Of a DNA stretch of 64,000 nucleotides, positions 17,133 through 26,546 are shown one piece after another (position 1 is the stretch's first letter; every line of letters begins with the position of its first letter). The DNA comes from Bacteroidota bacterium (GTDB lineage: Bacteria; Bacteroidota; Bacteroidia; B-17B0; Aurantibacillaceae). The stretch covers positions 62,001 to 126,000 of the forward strand of contig JAAFIL010000002.1 in the NCBI GenBank assembly GCA_013297775.1. The letters run 5' to 3'. Made by a program: the position numbers and the translations under genes. The notes beneath the pieces were generated by a model, which did not search any database, was not told the origin of the DNA, and was given only the letters and a program-made list of their open reading frames with translations.

Positions 17133-17588
17133 TTATTCTTCTCTGAGTTTATCTAATAGGGCATTTAAGTGAAAAGCTTCCGATGCATTTAATCCGTTCA
17201 TTGGTTTTTTATTTTGTTTGAATCCTTTATCGATTTCTTCCAATAGGCTTAACCCATTGTTTGTAATGGTTATTTGGTATTCGCGTTTATCCGTTTCTGA
17301 TTGATTTACTTTGATTAATTTTTTTATGATTAATTTTTTTATGATAAGCGTAACATTTGAGTTTGGGGCTATCATTCGAGATAAAATATCTTTTTGACAT
17401 AAGTGTTTTGGATGGCTTCCTTTTAAGATTCTTAACACATTAAATTGTTCGTGAGTTAAGTTAAATGGTTTTAAGTTAGCCGATATTTTATTATATAACC
17501 AGTTAGCTGTAAATAGCACATTTATGTTTGCTTTAATGTGTTCGTTTTGAAACTTTGATTGTTTTATCTCTTGTTCTAGCGTACCCAT
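17133..17588 (-). CDS. MarR-family transcriptional regulator
   Basis: The 151-residue winged-helix protein has the recognition region CQKDILSRMIAPNSNVTLIIKKL followed by a wing containing NQSETDKREYQITITNNG, the DxRxxxxxLT pattern of MarR (here DKREYQITIT). No obvious redox cysteine pair is present; the only cysteine lies before the recognition helix. As first gene of the minus-strand cluster it probably represses itself and the downstream detoxification genes, released by an electrophilic or phenolic ligand. It has its own promoter, overlapped by the operator motif. Confidence 0.88.
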   Translation of the reverse strand: MGTLEQEIKQSKFQNEHIKANINVLFTANWLYNKISANLKPFNLTHEQFNVLRILKGSHPKHLCQKDILSRMIAPNSNVTLIIKKLIIKKLIKVNQSETDKREYQITITNNGLSLLEEIDKGFKQNKKPMNGLNASEAFHLNALLDKLREE

Positions 17589-17605
17589 ATTAATTTATCA
17601 CAGTA

Positions 17606-17638
17606 CAAATATAACTAAAATAGTTATATATACAACTA
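17606..17638 (-). promoter_or_regulatory. marR promoter with overlapping operator
   Basis: On the minus strand a -7 box TATATTTG (plus 17606-17613) is preceded, after a 19-base spacer, by the TTG of TAGTTGTATATATAACTA (plus 17621-17638). The 18-base operator thus covers the -33 element. A second palindrome, ATAACTA-AAA-TAGTTAT (17611-17627), covers the spacer. Bound repressor would block the promoter, so autoregulation is likely. Confidence 0.7.
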
Positions 17639-18188
17639 TTTTACAAAAATATTTTTAACTCTTTTACAACAACCTGTCACGTTTTGTCGTTATAAGAAGC
17701 TAGAGATTTCTAATCATAGGACCTTTTGCTGATAAAGGACTCGATAGGAAGTATATATCTTAATTGATCCTTATAACAGCCAGTTTGTTTAAGTGCTTTT
17801 CTGGGCTGTACTTGTTTGGCTGAAATTTTAATGATCTTGCCAGTAATATTAAGTCAAAATGCGAATGGAAACATAAATTAAAAAATAAGAATTTTTAAGT
17901 AAAGTTATTTTAATCAAAAAAATTGGATACATCTTTTAAAATTCAGATTAATACTTTTCTCACCAATTCTACTTTTATTACAAAAGCGTAACCCATAAAT
18001 TTTTATACTTATTAGCTTTTTACGGTTACCTAAGCCAAAGAATTTACTCCTTCGCTAGTGAAAAGGGTAGAATGAACATCACTAGAATTAGAAGGAGATA
18101 GGAGAGGATAAATAGATTAAGTTTCCTGTCTTAAAAGGTGTAACTGAAATATAGATGGGCGTTTAAGTAGGATTTAACCTCAAATTAT
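17639..18188. other. 550-base intergenic region, nothing recognised
   Basis: AT-rich sequence between marR, which is transcribed away from it, and the universal stress protein gene, which ends at its right edge. I found no open frame with coding character, no strong hairpin and no copy of the repeats seen elsewhere in the window. Confidence 0.5.
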
Positions 18189-19016
18189 TTATCTTATCGC
18201 CAAGCAAAGTAATGGTAAGTTACTGTGAAACGCTAATTTTTTCGTATTGCTTTGGTGATACCATTCGTAAAAGAAATGGTGTTGAGTAGGTGAGGTAATG
18301 AGCATATCTATTGCATGTTCTTTTCCTAACTGGATGATGCCTTGTGCAACATCTTTATTGGAACTATAAATAATAGATGGATTTATTTTTTCTAAACTAT
18401 CTTGTACATGTAGTTCGTGATTAATCACATCAATGGTAAATTGCGTATCTGAATTTACTATATTAAATAACAACAACTCTGCACCAAAAGCTTTTGCAAA
18501 ATATTTTAAGTATATTAACACATTACTCTTTTTAAAATCGTTGTTATAATCGCAGGCATAAGCTATCTTTTTAATTTTATGAAATAAAGTATAGTTTGGT
18601 ATAATGAGCGTAGGCACTTTTGAATCTCGGGCAATGGCGGTTGAAGTGCTGCCGATAAAATATTCGTATAATGAACTCACTATATTATCAATACCTAAAA
18701 CCAATAAATCGTATTTACCTGTGCTTAATTCTTCATCAATGCTAGTCTCGCCCTCGCCTAACTTGGTCAAAATAGTAATATCTATTTGCGGAACTTTTTC
18801 GTGCAATGTTTCTTTAATTTTGATGAGGCTATCGGCGGCTTCTTTTTCGTATTCATCAACCGAAAAAACAACGCCTGCTTCTGGATAAGGCATGGGTATT
18901 GTAAACGCATTAAACAACACAACTTGAGCCGAAAAATAAGAGGCTAATTTTACCGCATAATGTGCGGCGTTAATAGATGATTCTGAAAAATCTATACCAA
19001 CTAATATTTTTTCCAT
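18189..19016 (-). CDS. Tandem-domain universal stress protein
   Basis: The 275-residue protein has two Usp domains. The first (residues ~1-145) starts ILVGIDFSESSINAAHYAVKLA and contains LLVLGIDNIVSSLYEYFIGSTSTAIARDSKVPTLII, close to the GxxG-9-GS ATP-binding pattern; the second is more divergent (KKIAYACDYNNDFKKS onward). Two-domain UspA proteins are common in Bacteroidota and act in stress survival in the cytoplasm. The gene is monocistronic. A possible -7 box TACGTTTG lies on the minus strand at plus 19061-19068. Confidence 0.85.
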   Translation of the reverse strand: MEKILVGIDFSESSINAAHYAVKLASYFSAQVVLFNAFTIPMPYPEAGVVFSVDEYEKEAADSLIKIKETLHEKVPQIDITILTKLGEGETSIDEELSTGKYDLLVLGIDNIVSSLYEYFIGSTSTAIARDSKVPTLIIPNYTLFHKIKKIAYACDYNNDFKKSNVLIYLKYFAKAFGAELLLFNIVNSDTQFTIDVINHELHVQDSLEKINPSIIYSSNKDVAQGIIQLGKEHAIDMLITSPTQHHFFYEWYHQSNTKKLAFHSNLPLLCLAIR

Positions 19017-19376
19017 ACTTTTATTTTTTTAGAGGGTTAATGACTATTTTTTTCGACGTTCAAACGTAAGGTGCCATTTTCGTGGTTACTATCTCTATAT
19101 TACGATAGGTTTAGAATTGGTATAATTTATAACATTGAACATTTGCCTTCTTTATTAAAAATTACAAGACAAAATTACTAGGTACTTAAATCAAAAGATA
19201 TGATTTAAGTTGTAGATTAAAATGATGTTAGTCATTACTCTGTAAAATAGGGTTGCTCAGGTTATGGAACTCTAATAGTAAATTTTAACCGTCAATAGGG
19301 TGTCCTTAGCTGAATAAAAGTTGTTGAATTATGAGAGAGGTTATTGTTTAGTTGGCAAACACGTATTGAATAATTA

Positions 19377-19408
19377 AAAATCGTCAGTATAAAATTACTG
19401 ACGATTTT
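19377..19408. terminator. Bidirectional hairpin terminator in the recA-usp gap
   Basis: AAAATCGTCAGTA (19377-19389) pairs perfectly with TACTGACGATTTT (19396-19408), a 13-bp stem with a 6-base loop and A/T tracts on both sides. It lies about 250 bases downstream of the recA stop and could end recA transcripts, or an unannotated plus-strand transcript from the 19.0-19.4 kb region. The rest of that 360-base stretch shows no ORF. Confidence 0.7.
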
Positions 19409-19486
19409 ATTTTATAACGATTGAACTTGAAAGGTAAACTGAGCAGGTATCAAACCCAAATGCGCTTAGATGTACCATTATTGCGC

Positions 19487-19619
19487 ATAAGATAGTCCAA
19501 TCTTCGAGAGATTTTTTTAATTCTACTTCATTAGAAATATTCGACCTAGCAAAAGCTATGCCTGTATTTTCTACCTCGTATGATTAAAAAATTTCTTACA
19601 AATTTTTGGACTATCTTAT
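19487..19619. repeat. 133-bp palindromic element (hairpin family)
   Basis: ATAAGATAGTCCAA (19487-19500) is exactly inverted at 19606-19619 (TTGGACTATCTTAT). The interior is AT-rich with a central block CCTAGC-AAAAG-CTATGCC. The TTGGACTA end resembles the end region of the element at 52437-52597, and the centre resembles the reverse complement of the GTAGGC-TTGCTA core of other copies. It lies 39 bases after recA's stop codon, so it would form a large hairpin in the recA transcript 3' end. No ORF. Confidence 0.75.
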
Positions 19620-19658
19620 ATGTATAATTGGTGTTATAAGTTTATTGAGGTGTTGGTG

Positions 19659-20714
19659 TTAGGATGCGGCGGCTTCTGCTGTTAAAACCGCTTTGATTTT
19701 GGCTTCAATTTCATCGGCTAAATCAGGATTTTCGTGGAAGAGTTGTTTAACACTATCTCGCCCTTGCCCTAGTTTGGTATCTTCGTAACTAAACCACGAA
19801 CCGGCTTTTTTGACAATACCTTTTTCAACACCAATGTCAATAATTTCGCCTACTTTACTAATGCCTTCTCCAAAAATAATATCAAATTCGGCTTGGCGAA
19901 AAGGAGGCGCCACTTTGTTTTTAATCACTTTTACGCGTGCACGATTTCCACTAACAGTTTCTCCATCTTTAATTTGACTAATGCGACGAATATCTAACCG
20001 AACCGAAGCGTAAAATTTCAGCGCATTACCTCCTGTTGTTGTTTCTGGGTTTCCAAACATGACACCTATTTTTTCACGTAATTGGTTAATGAAAATGCAG
20101 CAGCATCCTGTTTTGTTAATGGTGCCTGTTAATTTGCGTAAGGCTTGACTCATTAAGCGCGCTTGTAAACCCATTCTACTATCGCCCATTTCGCCTTCAA
20201 TTTCAGCTTTTGGGGTTAGGGCTGCAACAGAATCTATAACCACTAAATCTACGGCACCGCTTCGGATTAAATTATCTGCAATTTCGAGTGCTTGCTCACC
20301 ATTATCGGGTTGAGAAATTAAAAGACTTTGGGTATCTACGCCCAATTTTTCGGCATAAAATCGGTCAAAGGCGTGTTCTGCATCTATTATAGCGGCAATG
20401 CCTCCACTTTTTTGAACATTGGCAATGGCATGAATGGCTAAGGTAGTTTTACCCGAACTTTCTGGGCCATAAATTTCGACCACACGTCCTTTTGGTAAAC
20501 CACCAATGCCCAAGGCAATGTCTAAACCTAGAGAACCAGTAGATATAGATTCTATTTGCTCTACTTGGCTATCACCTAGTTTCATGATGGTTCCTTTTCC
20601 ATAAGTTTTTTCAAGCTTATCCAATGTTAATTGAAGTGCTTTTAGTTTTTCTAAGTTTACTGATTTTTTAGAGTCTGTTACTTCAATAACTTCTTCTCCA
20701 TTTTTCTTTGCCAT
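19659..20714 (-). CDS. recA: Recombinase RecA
   Basis: The 351-residue protein is full length. Walker A is GPESSGKTT near residue 83, followed by IDAEHAFD, the Walker B region [24 protein letters not shown], the L2 loop [24 protein letters not shown] and a C-terminal acidic segment. RecA catalyses strand exchange and activates LexA-type autocleavage. The N-terminal ~20 residues are charged and variable. It stands alone; no recX or LexA box is evident nearby. Confidence 0.97.
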   Translation of the reverse strand: MAKKNGEEVIEVTDSKKSVNLEKLKALQLTLDKLEKTYGKGTIMKLGDSQVEQIESISTGSLGLDIALGIGGLPKGRVVEIYGPESSGKTTLAIHAIANVQKSGGIAAIIDAEHAFDRFYAEKLGVDTQSLLISQPDNGEQALEIADNLIRSGAVDLVVIDSVAALTPKAEIEGEMGDSRMGLQARLMSQALRKLTGTINKTGCCCIFINQLREKIGVMFGNPETTTGGNALKFYASVRLDIRRISQIKDGETVSGNRARVKVIKNKVAPPFRQAEFDIIFGEGISKVGEIIDIGVEKGIVKKAGSWFSYEDTKLGQGRDSVKQLFHENPDLADEIEAKIKAVLTAEAAAS

Positions 20715-21218
20715 ATTTATTTATTTTTATTTTTTATACTTTAAATAAAGTTATGGCATTAGATGTGTTTTATTCGGTTCTTTTATGCACTTCTTATACA
20801 CGAATCTATTAATCTTACTTACTAATTCATTTAGCAGTTAGTTTTAGTCAGAAATTAAAGTTTACCACAACTTGATGTCAAAGGTATTTGGTTTTATAGC
20901 AATTGATTGCTACTAATTGTAGTATTTTGAAAAAATGTTTTAGGCTACAATAAAAAGTAGAAATCATTAGTGAAAAATAAAATTTATAAGGCATTTTATA
21001 TCTGTGTCGCAACGTTTGATAAGCTATACAAAAGTTAAACCGAGGTCTCAAGAAATAGGGTACTTTAGAATAAAATAGCTAACGTTGTAGAACGCTTAAA
21101 AATATTTTAGTTACTGAGGAGACCCTAGTTAGGGTTAAAGAAATAATTCATTCATTCCTCATAAAACCAATTCGATTTATTCCCTTATTCTAAAGTAAAG
21201 TTTTCTTCAGATTAGAGA
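20715..21218. other. 504-base intergenic region holding a palindromic repeat
   Basis: The recA promoter should lie at the left end; TAACTTTA close to the gene on the minus strand is a weak -7 candidate. At the right, TACTTTAGAATAA (21061-21073) is inverted at 21185-21197 (TTATTCTAAAGTA), enclosing an element of about 137 bp. Its left part, TTTAGAATAAAATAGCTAAC, recurs near 45342, 51961 and 52330. No ORF is visible. Confidence 0.6.
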
Positions 21219-22133
21219 TCACTCTTTTTCTTCGCTGGTTAGTTGCTTAAACACATCTTCTAATTTTTGTTCGACTCTATTTAAGGTAAGTACACTTAAA
21301 TTATTTTGAACTGCAAAATCGAAAATGGTTTTACGGGCATCGTCGGGCGAGGCAATGGTTAGTTGCCAAGTGGTGTCGTTGATGGCTTTGGCATTGGTAA
21401 CCATTGGTATTTTGCGCAATTGTGAGGCTGAACTGGCTTTGTCGAACTCTACCGTTATAACTTGGCGTTCGTTACTTTTTTGCAAATCTTTGGTTTCGGC
21501 GTTGGCTACAATTTCGCCTTTGTTAATGATTATAACACGGTTGCAAAGGGCTTCTACCTCTTGCATAATGTGTGTACTTAGCATCACTGTTTTTTGGCCA
21601 CCCAACTGTTTAATTAAACCTCTAATTTCGTGTAATTGATTGGGATCTAAACCCGTGGTGGGTTCATCCATAATTAATACTTTGGGGTCATGTATCATGG
21701 CTTGAGCCAAACCTACCCGCTGGCGATACCCTTTACTAAGTGCCCCTATTTTTTTATGTTGCTCACGTTCTAAACCAGTTAGGGCAATCATTTCTTTAAC
21801 ACGAGCACTCATGTGTTTAACCTTGTATAAACCTGCGGCAAAGGCTAAAAATTCTTTAACATACATGTCTAAATAAAGTGGATTGTGCTCGGGCAAATAC
21901 CCAATTTGCTGACGCACGTGAATACTTTCTTCGGCTACATTAAACCCACAAACGGTAACGGTGCCTTGGCTTGGCGGAATATAGCCCGTAATGATTTTCA
22001 TCATGGTACTTTTTCCGGCGCCATTAGGACCTAAAAATCCAACAATTTCTTTTTCGCCAACGTTAAAAGATACATCGTTTAAGGCCTTTTGCGTACCAAA
22101 TAGCTTAGTAATATGTGTAACTTGTATTGACAT
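21219..22133 (-). CDS. gldA: ABC transporter ATP-binding protein, GldA type
   Basis: The 304-residue ATPase has Walker A GPNGAGKST near residue 34, a Q-loop in YLPEHNPLY, the signature LSKGYRQRVGLAQAM, Walker B VLIMDEPTTGLD and the H-loop STHIM. The YLPEHNPLYLDMYVKEFL segment and the C-terminal ~80-residue extension (EQKLEDVFKQLTSEE) match GldA, the ATPase of the GldAFG transporter needed for gliding in Flavobacterium. The permease genes gldF and gldG are not in the window, so a general export ATPase is the alternative. It is the last gene of a three-gene minus-strand unit, 5 bases after the M1 peptidase. Confidence 0.75.
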   Translation of the reverse strand: MSIQVTHITKLFGTQKALNDVSFNVGEKEIVGFLGPNGAGKSTMMKIITGYIPPSQGTVTVCGFNVAEESIHVRQQIGYLPEHNPLYLDMYVKEFLAFAAGLYKVKHMSARVKEMIALTGLEREQHKKIGALSKGYRQRVGLAQAMIHDPKVLIMDEPTTGLDPNQLHEIRGLIKQLGGQKTVMLSTHIMQEVEALCNRVIIINKGEIVANAETKDLQKSNERQVITVEFDKASSASQLRKIPMVTNAKAINDTTWQLTIASPDDARKTIFDFAVQNNLSVLTLNRVEQKLEDVFKQLTSEEKE

Positions 22134-22138
22134 GGTAT

Positions 22139-24487
22139 TTATTTTGCTTTTGCTTTTTGCATCGGATTAGTTCCACCTGAACTTTGCCCGCGCACCGCAC
22201 CCGCCTTGGTTTTAAACGCATCAAATTTAGTAGGTTCATTTTTAATATTCCACACATTATTTTTGACGCTAATGTCGCCCGTTTCTAAATAAGGATCTAT
22301 TAAAACGGCAATTACTTTTTTCGATTTCATGTAGGCTTTGGTAACTTCCTTTTCGTTTTTGCGCCATATATAGGCATTGATGCGCTCTATTTCTTTGCTA
22401 CCATCGGCGTAGGTCCATTCCAAAATAATAGGGCTTACACAGCCGCCTTTATTGGTAAATTTTAGTTCATAAAAATAATGGCTACTGTATTTATTAAACA
22501 AACTATCAGGAAGGCTTTCGTAATTACTATATTTATCGCGGGTTTCTTTAGTGGTGGTTGTTTCGCCTTTATAGGTATAATAAAAATCTTGAAGGCTGGT
22601 ATCTTGTTGCACCAATCCTTTTAAGCCACTTTGGCGGTTACGAATTTGTGTGATGTACTCAAATTCTTTCGATTTAGGGTAACTAACAACGGTATCTATT
22701 TTTACTGGAACTTTTTTGTTATCGCTGATTTGAAATACTTTCACTGTGTCTAAACTTACATCAACGGGTTCGGTATCAAAAAACCAAGCTCGCCAAAACC
22801 AGTCTAAGTCAACGCCACTTGCGTCTTCTAGGGTTCTAAAAAAGTCGGCGGGTTCAGGATGTTTAAATGCCCAGCGGTTACAATAGACTTTAAACGCATA
22901 ATCGAACAACTCGCGCCCCATAACGGTTTCGCGCAAAATGGTGAGGGCAGTAGCGGGCTTGCCATACGCGTTAGCCCCAAAATTATTAATGTTTTCGCTA
23001 TTAATCATAATGGGTTCTAATTGATTTTTGGGTAAGCGAAAATAATCTACCATTTTGTGAGCTGGCCCGCGGTTAGAAGGGTAATTGGAATCCCACTCTT
23101 GCTCGGTAATAAATTGCATAAAGGTATTTAAGCCTTCATCCATCCAACTCCATTGGCGTTCGTCGCTGTTAATAATCATTGGGAAAAAGTTATGGCCAAC
23201 TTCGTGTATAATTACCATAATCATCCCATTTTTAGTGCCTTCGGTGTAGGTACCATCTTTTTCGGTGCGCCCGAAGTTAAAACAAATCATAGGGTATTCC
23301 ATGCCGTTGGCTGCTTCGATACTTTGTGCAACAGGGTAGGGGTAAGCAATGGTATATTTAGAATACGTTTTAATGGTGTGGGCTACAACTTTGGTAGAGT
23401 AGCGGCGGTATAAGTTATAGGCTTCTTTGGGATAAAAACTCATACACATTACTCGCTTTTTTTCGCAAGTAACCGGCATGGCATCCCAAATGTATTTACG
23501 AGAACTGCCCCAAGCAAAATCGCGCACGCTATCGGCTTTAAAAATCCAAGTTTTGGTAGCACCACTAGGGTTTTTAGTAAGCTCGGCTTTTTTGGCATCG
23601 TCTAACAACCCAATTTCAACGGGCTCTTTAGCCGTTTGTGCCTTTTGCCAACGCGCCAGTTGAGCTGCACTTAACACCTGTGCATAGTTTTGACATTCGC
23701 CGGTGCTGCAAACCAAATGGTCGGCAGGTACCGTCATTTTCACTTTAAAATTTCCAAAAGCCAAGGCAAACTCTCCGCGCCCTAAATACTGTTTATTTTG
23801 CCAACCTTGAAAATCGCTATACACACACATGCGCGGGTACCATTGCGTGAGGGTAAATAAGTAGTTTCCGTCGTCGGCAAAATATTCGTAACCCCCACGG
23901 CCGCCTACATCCATGCGATTGGGCATTTTATAATGCCATCTAATTTTAAATTTTACTTTTCCTTTTGAGGGTAAACTATTGGGTAAATCTATCCGCATCA
24001 TGGTTTGGTTAATTGTAAACTTTAGGGGTTTACCAAGTTCGTCGGTTACTTCATCAATTTTATCGCCAAGACCTGTTAAACGTTCTTTCAATTGAAATCC
24101 TTTAATACTTTGGTCGGTTAGGGTATTGGGTAACGACGACTCGTCCATGTTATTTCCATCTACCAATGGGTCGTGTTGATTTTCATCGAGTTGTAACCAT
24201 AAATAACTCAACTTATCGGGCGAGTTATTATAATACGTTACCCATTCGCTCCCAATAATTGATGTATTTTTTTCATCGAGTGTAACATCAATATCATAAT
24301 CGGCACGTTGTTGCCAGTAGCTATGGCCGGGTGCACCACTAGCCGCCCTGTAATTATTGGGCGTTGGTAATATTGTTCCCAATTGCTCGAACTTGTTGCC
24401 ATGGTTAGAGCCAGGGTTATTCATAATGTTTTGCGCCGAGAGAAAAGAAAAGGCAGCAGCACTTAAGGATAAAAAAAAGTGTTTCAT
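22139..24487 (-). CDS. Exported M1-family metallopeptidase
   Basis: The 782-residue protein has a signal peptide of ~19 residues (ending LSAQ) and a gluzincin catalytic domain with HEVGHNFFP near residue 430 and the downstream zinc-ligand glutamate in SWMDEGLNTFMQF. The upstream NGMEYPM segment corresponds to the GAMEN exopeptidase motif (as GMEY). The C-terminal ~170 residues are an extra beta-rich region. Such enzymes act as aminopeptidases in the periplasm or at the surface. Its start overlaps the end of hupE by 4 bases, and gldA follows it. Confidence 0.88.
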   Translation of the reverse strand: MKHFFLSLSAAAFSFLSAQNIMNNPGSNHGNKFEQLGTILPTPNNYRAASGAPGHSYWQQRADYDIDVTLDEKNTSIIGSEWVTYYNNSPDKLSYLWLQLDENQHDPLVDGNNMDESSLPNTLTDQSIKGFQLKERLTGLGDKIDEVTDELGKPLKFTINQTMMRIDLPNSLPSKGKVKFKIRWHYKMPNRMDVGGRGGYEYFADDGNYLFTLTQWYPRMCVYSDFQGWQNKQYLGRGEFALAFGNFKVKMTVPADHLVCSTGECQNYAQVLSAAQLARWQKAQTAKEPVEIGLLDDAKKAELTKNPSGATKTWIFKADSVRDFAWGSSRKYIWDAMPVTCEKKRVMCMSFYPKEAYNLYRRYSTKVVAHTIKTYSKYTIAYPYPVAQSIEAANGMEYPMICFNFGRTEKDGTYTEGTKNGMIMVIIHEVGHNFFPMIINSDERQWSWMDEGLNTFMQFITEQEWDSNYPSNRGPAHKMVDYFRLPKNQLEPIMINSENINNFGANAYGKPATALTILRETVMGRELFDYAFKVYCNRWAFKHPEPADFFRTLEDASGVDLDWFWRAWFFDTEPVDVSLDTVKVFQISDNKKVPVKIDTVVSYPKSKEFEYITQIRNRQSGLKGLVQQDTSLQDFYYTYKGETTTTKETRDKYSNYESLPDSLFNKYSSHYFYELKFTNKGGCVSPIILEWTYADGSKEIERINAYIWRKNEKEVTKAYMKSKKVIAVLIDPYLETGDISVKNNVWNIKNEPTKFDAFKTKAGAVRGQSSGGTNPMQKAKAK

Positions 24488-25071
24488 AATAAGTTTATCA
24501 AACGTTGAATGCTCATTTCTAAAGCAACCAATCCAATTATTAAAACCAATCCAAGTTTGTAATAAGGGAAAGGAATTTTAAAAACAAAAGCTAAAATTAA
24601 AGAAAATATTAATACCCCTACTATGATTAAGATTTGCCCTACTTCAATTCCTAAGTTGAAATACAGTAAAGGCAAAACGATACTTTTTTCGGTTCCTAAC
24701 ATCCCGTTTAAAAGAAACGAAAACCCCATGCCATGAATAAATCCAAATATTAGAACTGAGATGTAAATAAAAATAGCCCGTTCGTTTTTTGCTTTTTTAA
24801 AATGAACTAAATGATAAATGGCAACTGCTAAAATACTAAAGGCAATTAATAACTCGATTAAATTTTGAGGTGGTTGAATGAGGTGAAGGCTGCTTAAAGC
24901 CAAGGAAAAAGAATGTCCAATTGTAAAAGCCGTTATTAAACCTAGCAAACGCCCCCAATGGTGAAATGGATACGTTAAAACCAATAAACTAACAAAGAGA
25001 AGGTGGTCGTATCCATTCAAATCGGTGATGTGTTCGAGTCCAGTTACGAACCAAAGTTTAAATGCATCCAT
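24484..25071 (-). CDS. HupE/UreJ family membrane protein
   Basis: The 195-residue protein has about six hydrophobic segments. The first carries the HupE signature GLEHITDLNGYDHLLFV (HxxxxxDH metal motif), with TAFTIGHSFSLALSSL next and FGFIHGMGFSFLL near the middle. HupE/UreJ proteins are thought to move nickel or cobalt; in Bacteroidota they are often beside DUF6702 proteins and M1 peptidases, as here. Metal specificity cannot be told. The gene is divergent from 25091-25609 with a gap of only 19 bases. Confidence 0.8.
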   Translation of the reverse strand: MDAFKLWFVTGLEHITDLNGYDHLLFVSLLVLTYPFHHWGRLLGLITAFTIGHSFSLALSSLHLIQPPQNLIELLIAFSILAVAIYHLVHFKKAKNERAIFIYISVLIFGFIHGMGFSFLLNGMLGTEKSIVLPLLYFNLGIEVGQILIIVGVLIFSLILAFVFKIPFPYYKLGLVLIIGLVALEMSIQRLINLL

Positions 25072-25076
25072 TTTAG

Positions 25077-25084
25077 TACTTTTG
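25077..25084 (+). promoter_or_regulatory. Probable -7 box of the DUF6702/PPIase operon
   Basis: TACTTTTG fits TAnnTTTG and ends 6 bases before the ATG at 25091, so transcription would start at or very near the start codon, giving a leaderless message. No clear -33 box is present. Confidence 0.4.
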
Positions 25085-25090
25085 CAAGAT

Positions 25091-25609
25091 ATGTTTAAAC
25101 GCTTTTTTCATAAACGGTATTTAAAACTATTTTGTTTGGTGGTGTTCACCAGTTTTTTTATTTCTGCGCGGCATCCTTTTTTTATTTCGGTTACCACATT
25201 AAGCCACAATGTTAAGGATAAATCGTTAAATATTACTTGTAAGTTATTTACAAATGATATAGAAGATGCTCTGCGAAAATTGAATACCAAAAAAATAGAT
25301 TTGATAAACGGCAGTAACAAAGCAGAGTTAAACACCTTGCTACACAATTATATTAAATCCCGTTTGTTAATAACAATAAATGGAAAAGCAAGTTGGCTAA
25401 ATTGGATAGGCTTTGAGCAAGAGGCAGAAGCCATTTGGTGCTATTTAGAAATAAAAAATGTGAACGCCTGTCAACAAATCAATATCGAAAACACGTTGCT
25501 ATACGATTTTATTAAAGAACAAACGAATATTTGTCAAATAGAAATAAATGGTAAAACGAAAAGTGCTAAGGTGAGTTATCCCGATAAGCAATTGATTTTT
25601 CAGTTTTAG
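25091..25609 (+). CDS. DUF6702-like exported protein
   Basis: From the ATG at 25091 the product has 172 residues with an N-terminal hydrophobic segment (YLKLFCLVVFTSFFISA) followed by HPFFISVTTLSHNVKDKSLNITCKLFTNDIEDALRK, the typical start of the DUF6702 family. The conserved DDFE-like portion is here NDIEDALRK. The frame is open 22 codons further upstream into the divergent hupE gene, but that part lacks a signal sequence and is rejected. Function is unknown; the neighbouring HupE gene suggests a shared envelope or metal role. The PPIase genes follow on the same strand 46 bases later. Confidence 0.75.
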   Translation: MFKRFFHKRYLKLFCLVVFTSFFISARHPFFISVTTLSHNVKDKSLNITCKLFTNDIEDALRKLNTKKIDLINGSNKAELNTLLHNYIKSRLLITINGKASWLNWIGFEQEAEAIWCYLEIKNVNACQQINIENTLLYDFIKEQTNICQIEINGKTKSAKVSYPDKQLIFQF

Positions 25610-25655
25610 AGCCGTTGATTATTTTAATGAGTTAGGTTAATGTATTAGTCAACAA

Positions 25656-26546
25656 ATGTTTAGTTTTGAACCTCTGAAAACGCTAAGGTATAGTTTGTGG
25701 TTGCTTGCAGGATTTGTTTTGCTTTATTGCAAGCCCAACACCCCTGTTTATTTAGAAGGCTTTAGCCAGCACAACGAGGGGTATTATTTCAAATTAATTG
25801 AAATTGGCGAAAACACAAAGCCTAAATTAGAAGAGTGTTTTTATTGGCTAGATGTAAAATTTAAAACCTTAAACGACTCTGTTTTTTGGGACAGTCAGCA
25901 CGAAGGGGCTAACAAAGTATTTATTCGTGCGAAAACACAAGCCGCTAATTATTTAATGCAGTATGTGCAACAACTTAACACCGGCGATAGTGCGCAACTT
26001 TATATAAAACCACCGATTTTTTTTAAGCAGCAATTTGGCAGCCAACGCATTCCTTACTTTTGCCAAGCCGATAGTTTTGTAAAAATAGAACTGAAGGTAA
26101 AACAGGTTTTAACAGCTACGGATTGGTTAGATTTGAAGGTCGCCTATTCTAATACCGAAGCCTCTGCTATTAAAGCCTATCTGAAACAATCCTCACCATT
26201 GGCATTTACCGATTCGTTAGGGGTTACTTGGTTCAATACAAGCCACTTACCCAATATGCAACTAACAGGTGGTGAGGTGGTTACTTTTTCGTTTCGAGGT
26301 CAATTTTTAGACGGTCGTTTTTTAGATGCCACCCCACAAACCTTAACCTATAAGGTAGGAACCCCCGACCAAGTGCTAAGAGGTATAAATTATGTTATAA
26401 AACACTTAAAAAAAGATGAAAATGCTAAAATTATATTACCTTCGCAACTTGCTTTTGGCGAATTAGGTAGCAGCAACGGTAGCGTGCCACCATTTACGCC
26501 TCTAGTTTATACACTCACTTTAATAGATGTTAAACAAAATGATTAA
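25656..26546 (+). CDS. FKBP-type peptidyl-prolyl isomerase, membrane-anchored (296 residues)
   Basis: The N-terminus has a hydrophobic segment (YSLWLLAGFVLLYC) whose cysteine at about residue 25 could be a lipidation site, although Tyr at -1 is unusual. Residues ~190-296 form an FKBP domain: FSFRGQFLDGRFLDAT, then PDQVLRGINYVIKHLKKDENAKIILPSQLAFGE and TPLVYTLTLIDV. The first ~180 residues resemble a second, degenerate FKBP-like half. GldI, a gliding lipoprotein, belongs to this family, but identity is not proven. The stop overlaps the next gene by 8 bases. Confidence 0.75.
   Translation: MFSFEPLKTLRYSLWLLAGFVLLYCKPNTPVYLEGFSQHNEGYYFKLIEIGENTKPKLEECFYWLDVKFKTLNDSVFWDSQHEGANKVFIRAKTQAANYLMQYVQQLNTGDSAQLYIKPPIFFKQQFGSQRIPYFCQADSFVKIELKVKQVLTATDWLDLKVAYSNTEASAIKAYLKQSSPLAFTDSLGVTWFNTSHLPNMQLTGGEVVTFSFRGQFLDGRFLDATPQTLTYKVGTPDQVLRGINYVIKHLKKDENAKIILPSQLAFGELGSSNGSVPPFTPLVYTLTLIDVKQND

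Noticed and set aside
17310-17345. 15-bp tandem duplication inside marR (GATTAATTTTTTTAT twice)
   Set aside because: The resulting IIKKLIIKKLI segment has the normal length between the recognition helix and wing in MarR proteins, so it looks like simple-sequence coding rather than a recent mutation.
25025-25090. Longer N-terminus for the DUF6702-like protein
   Set aside because: The added 22 residues overlap the hupE coding start antisense and have no signal-like character.
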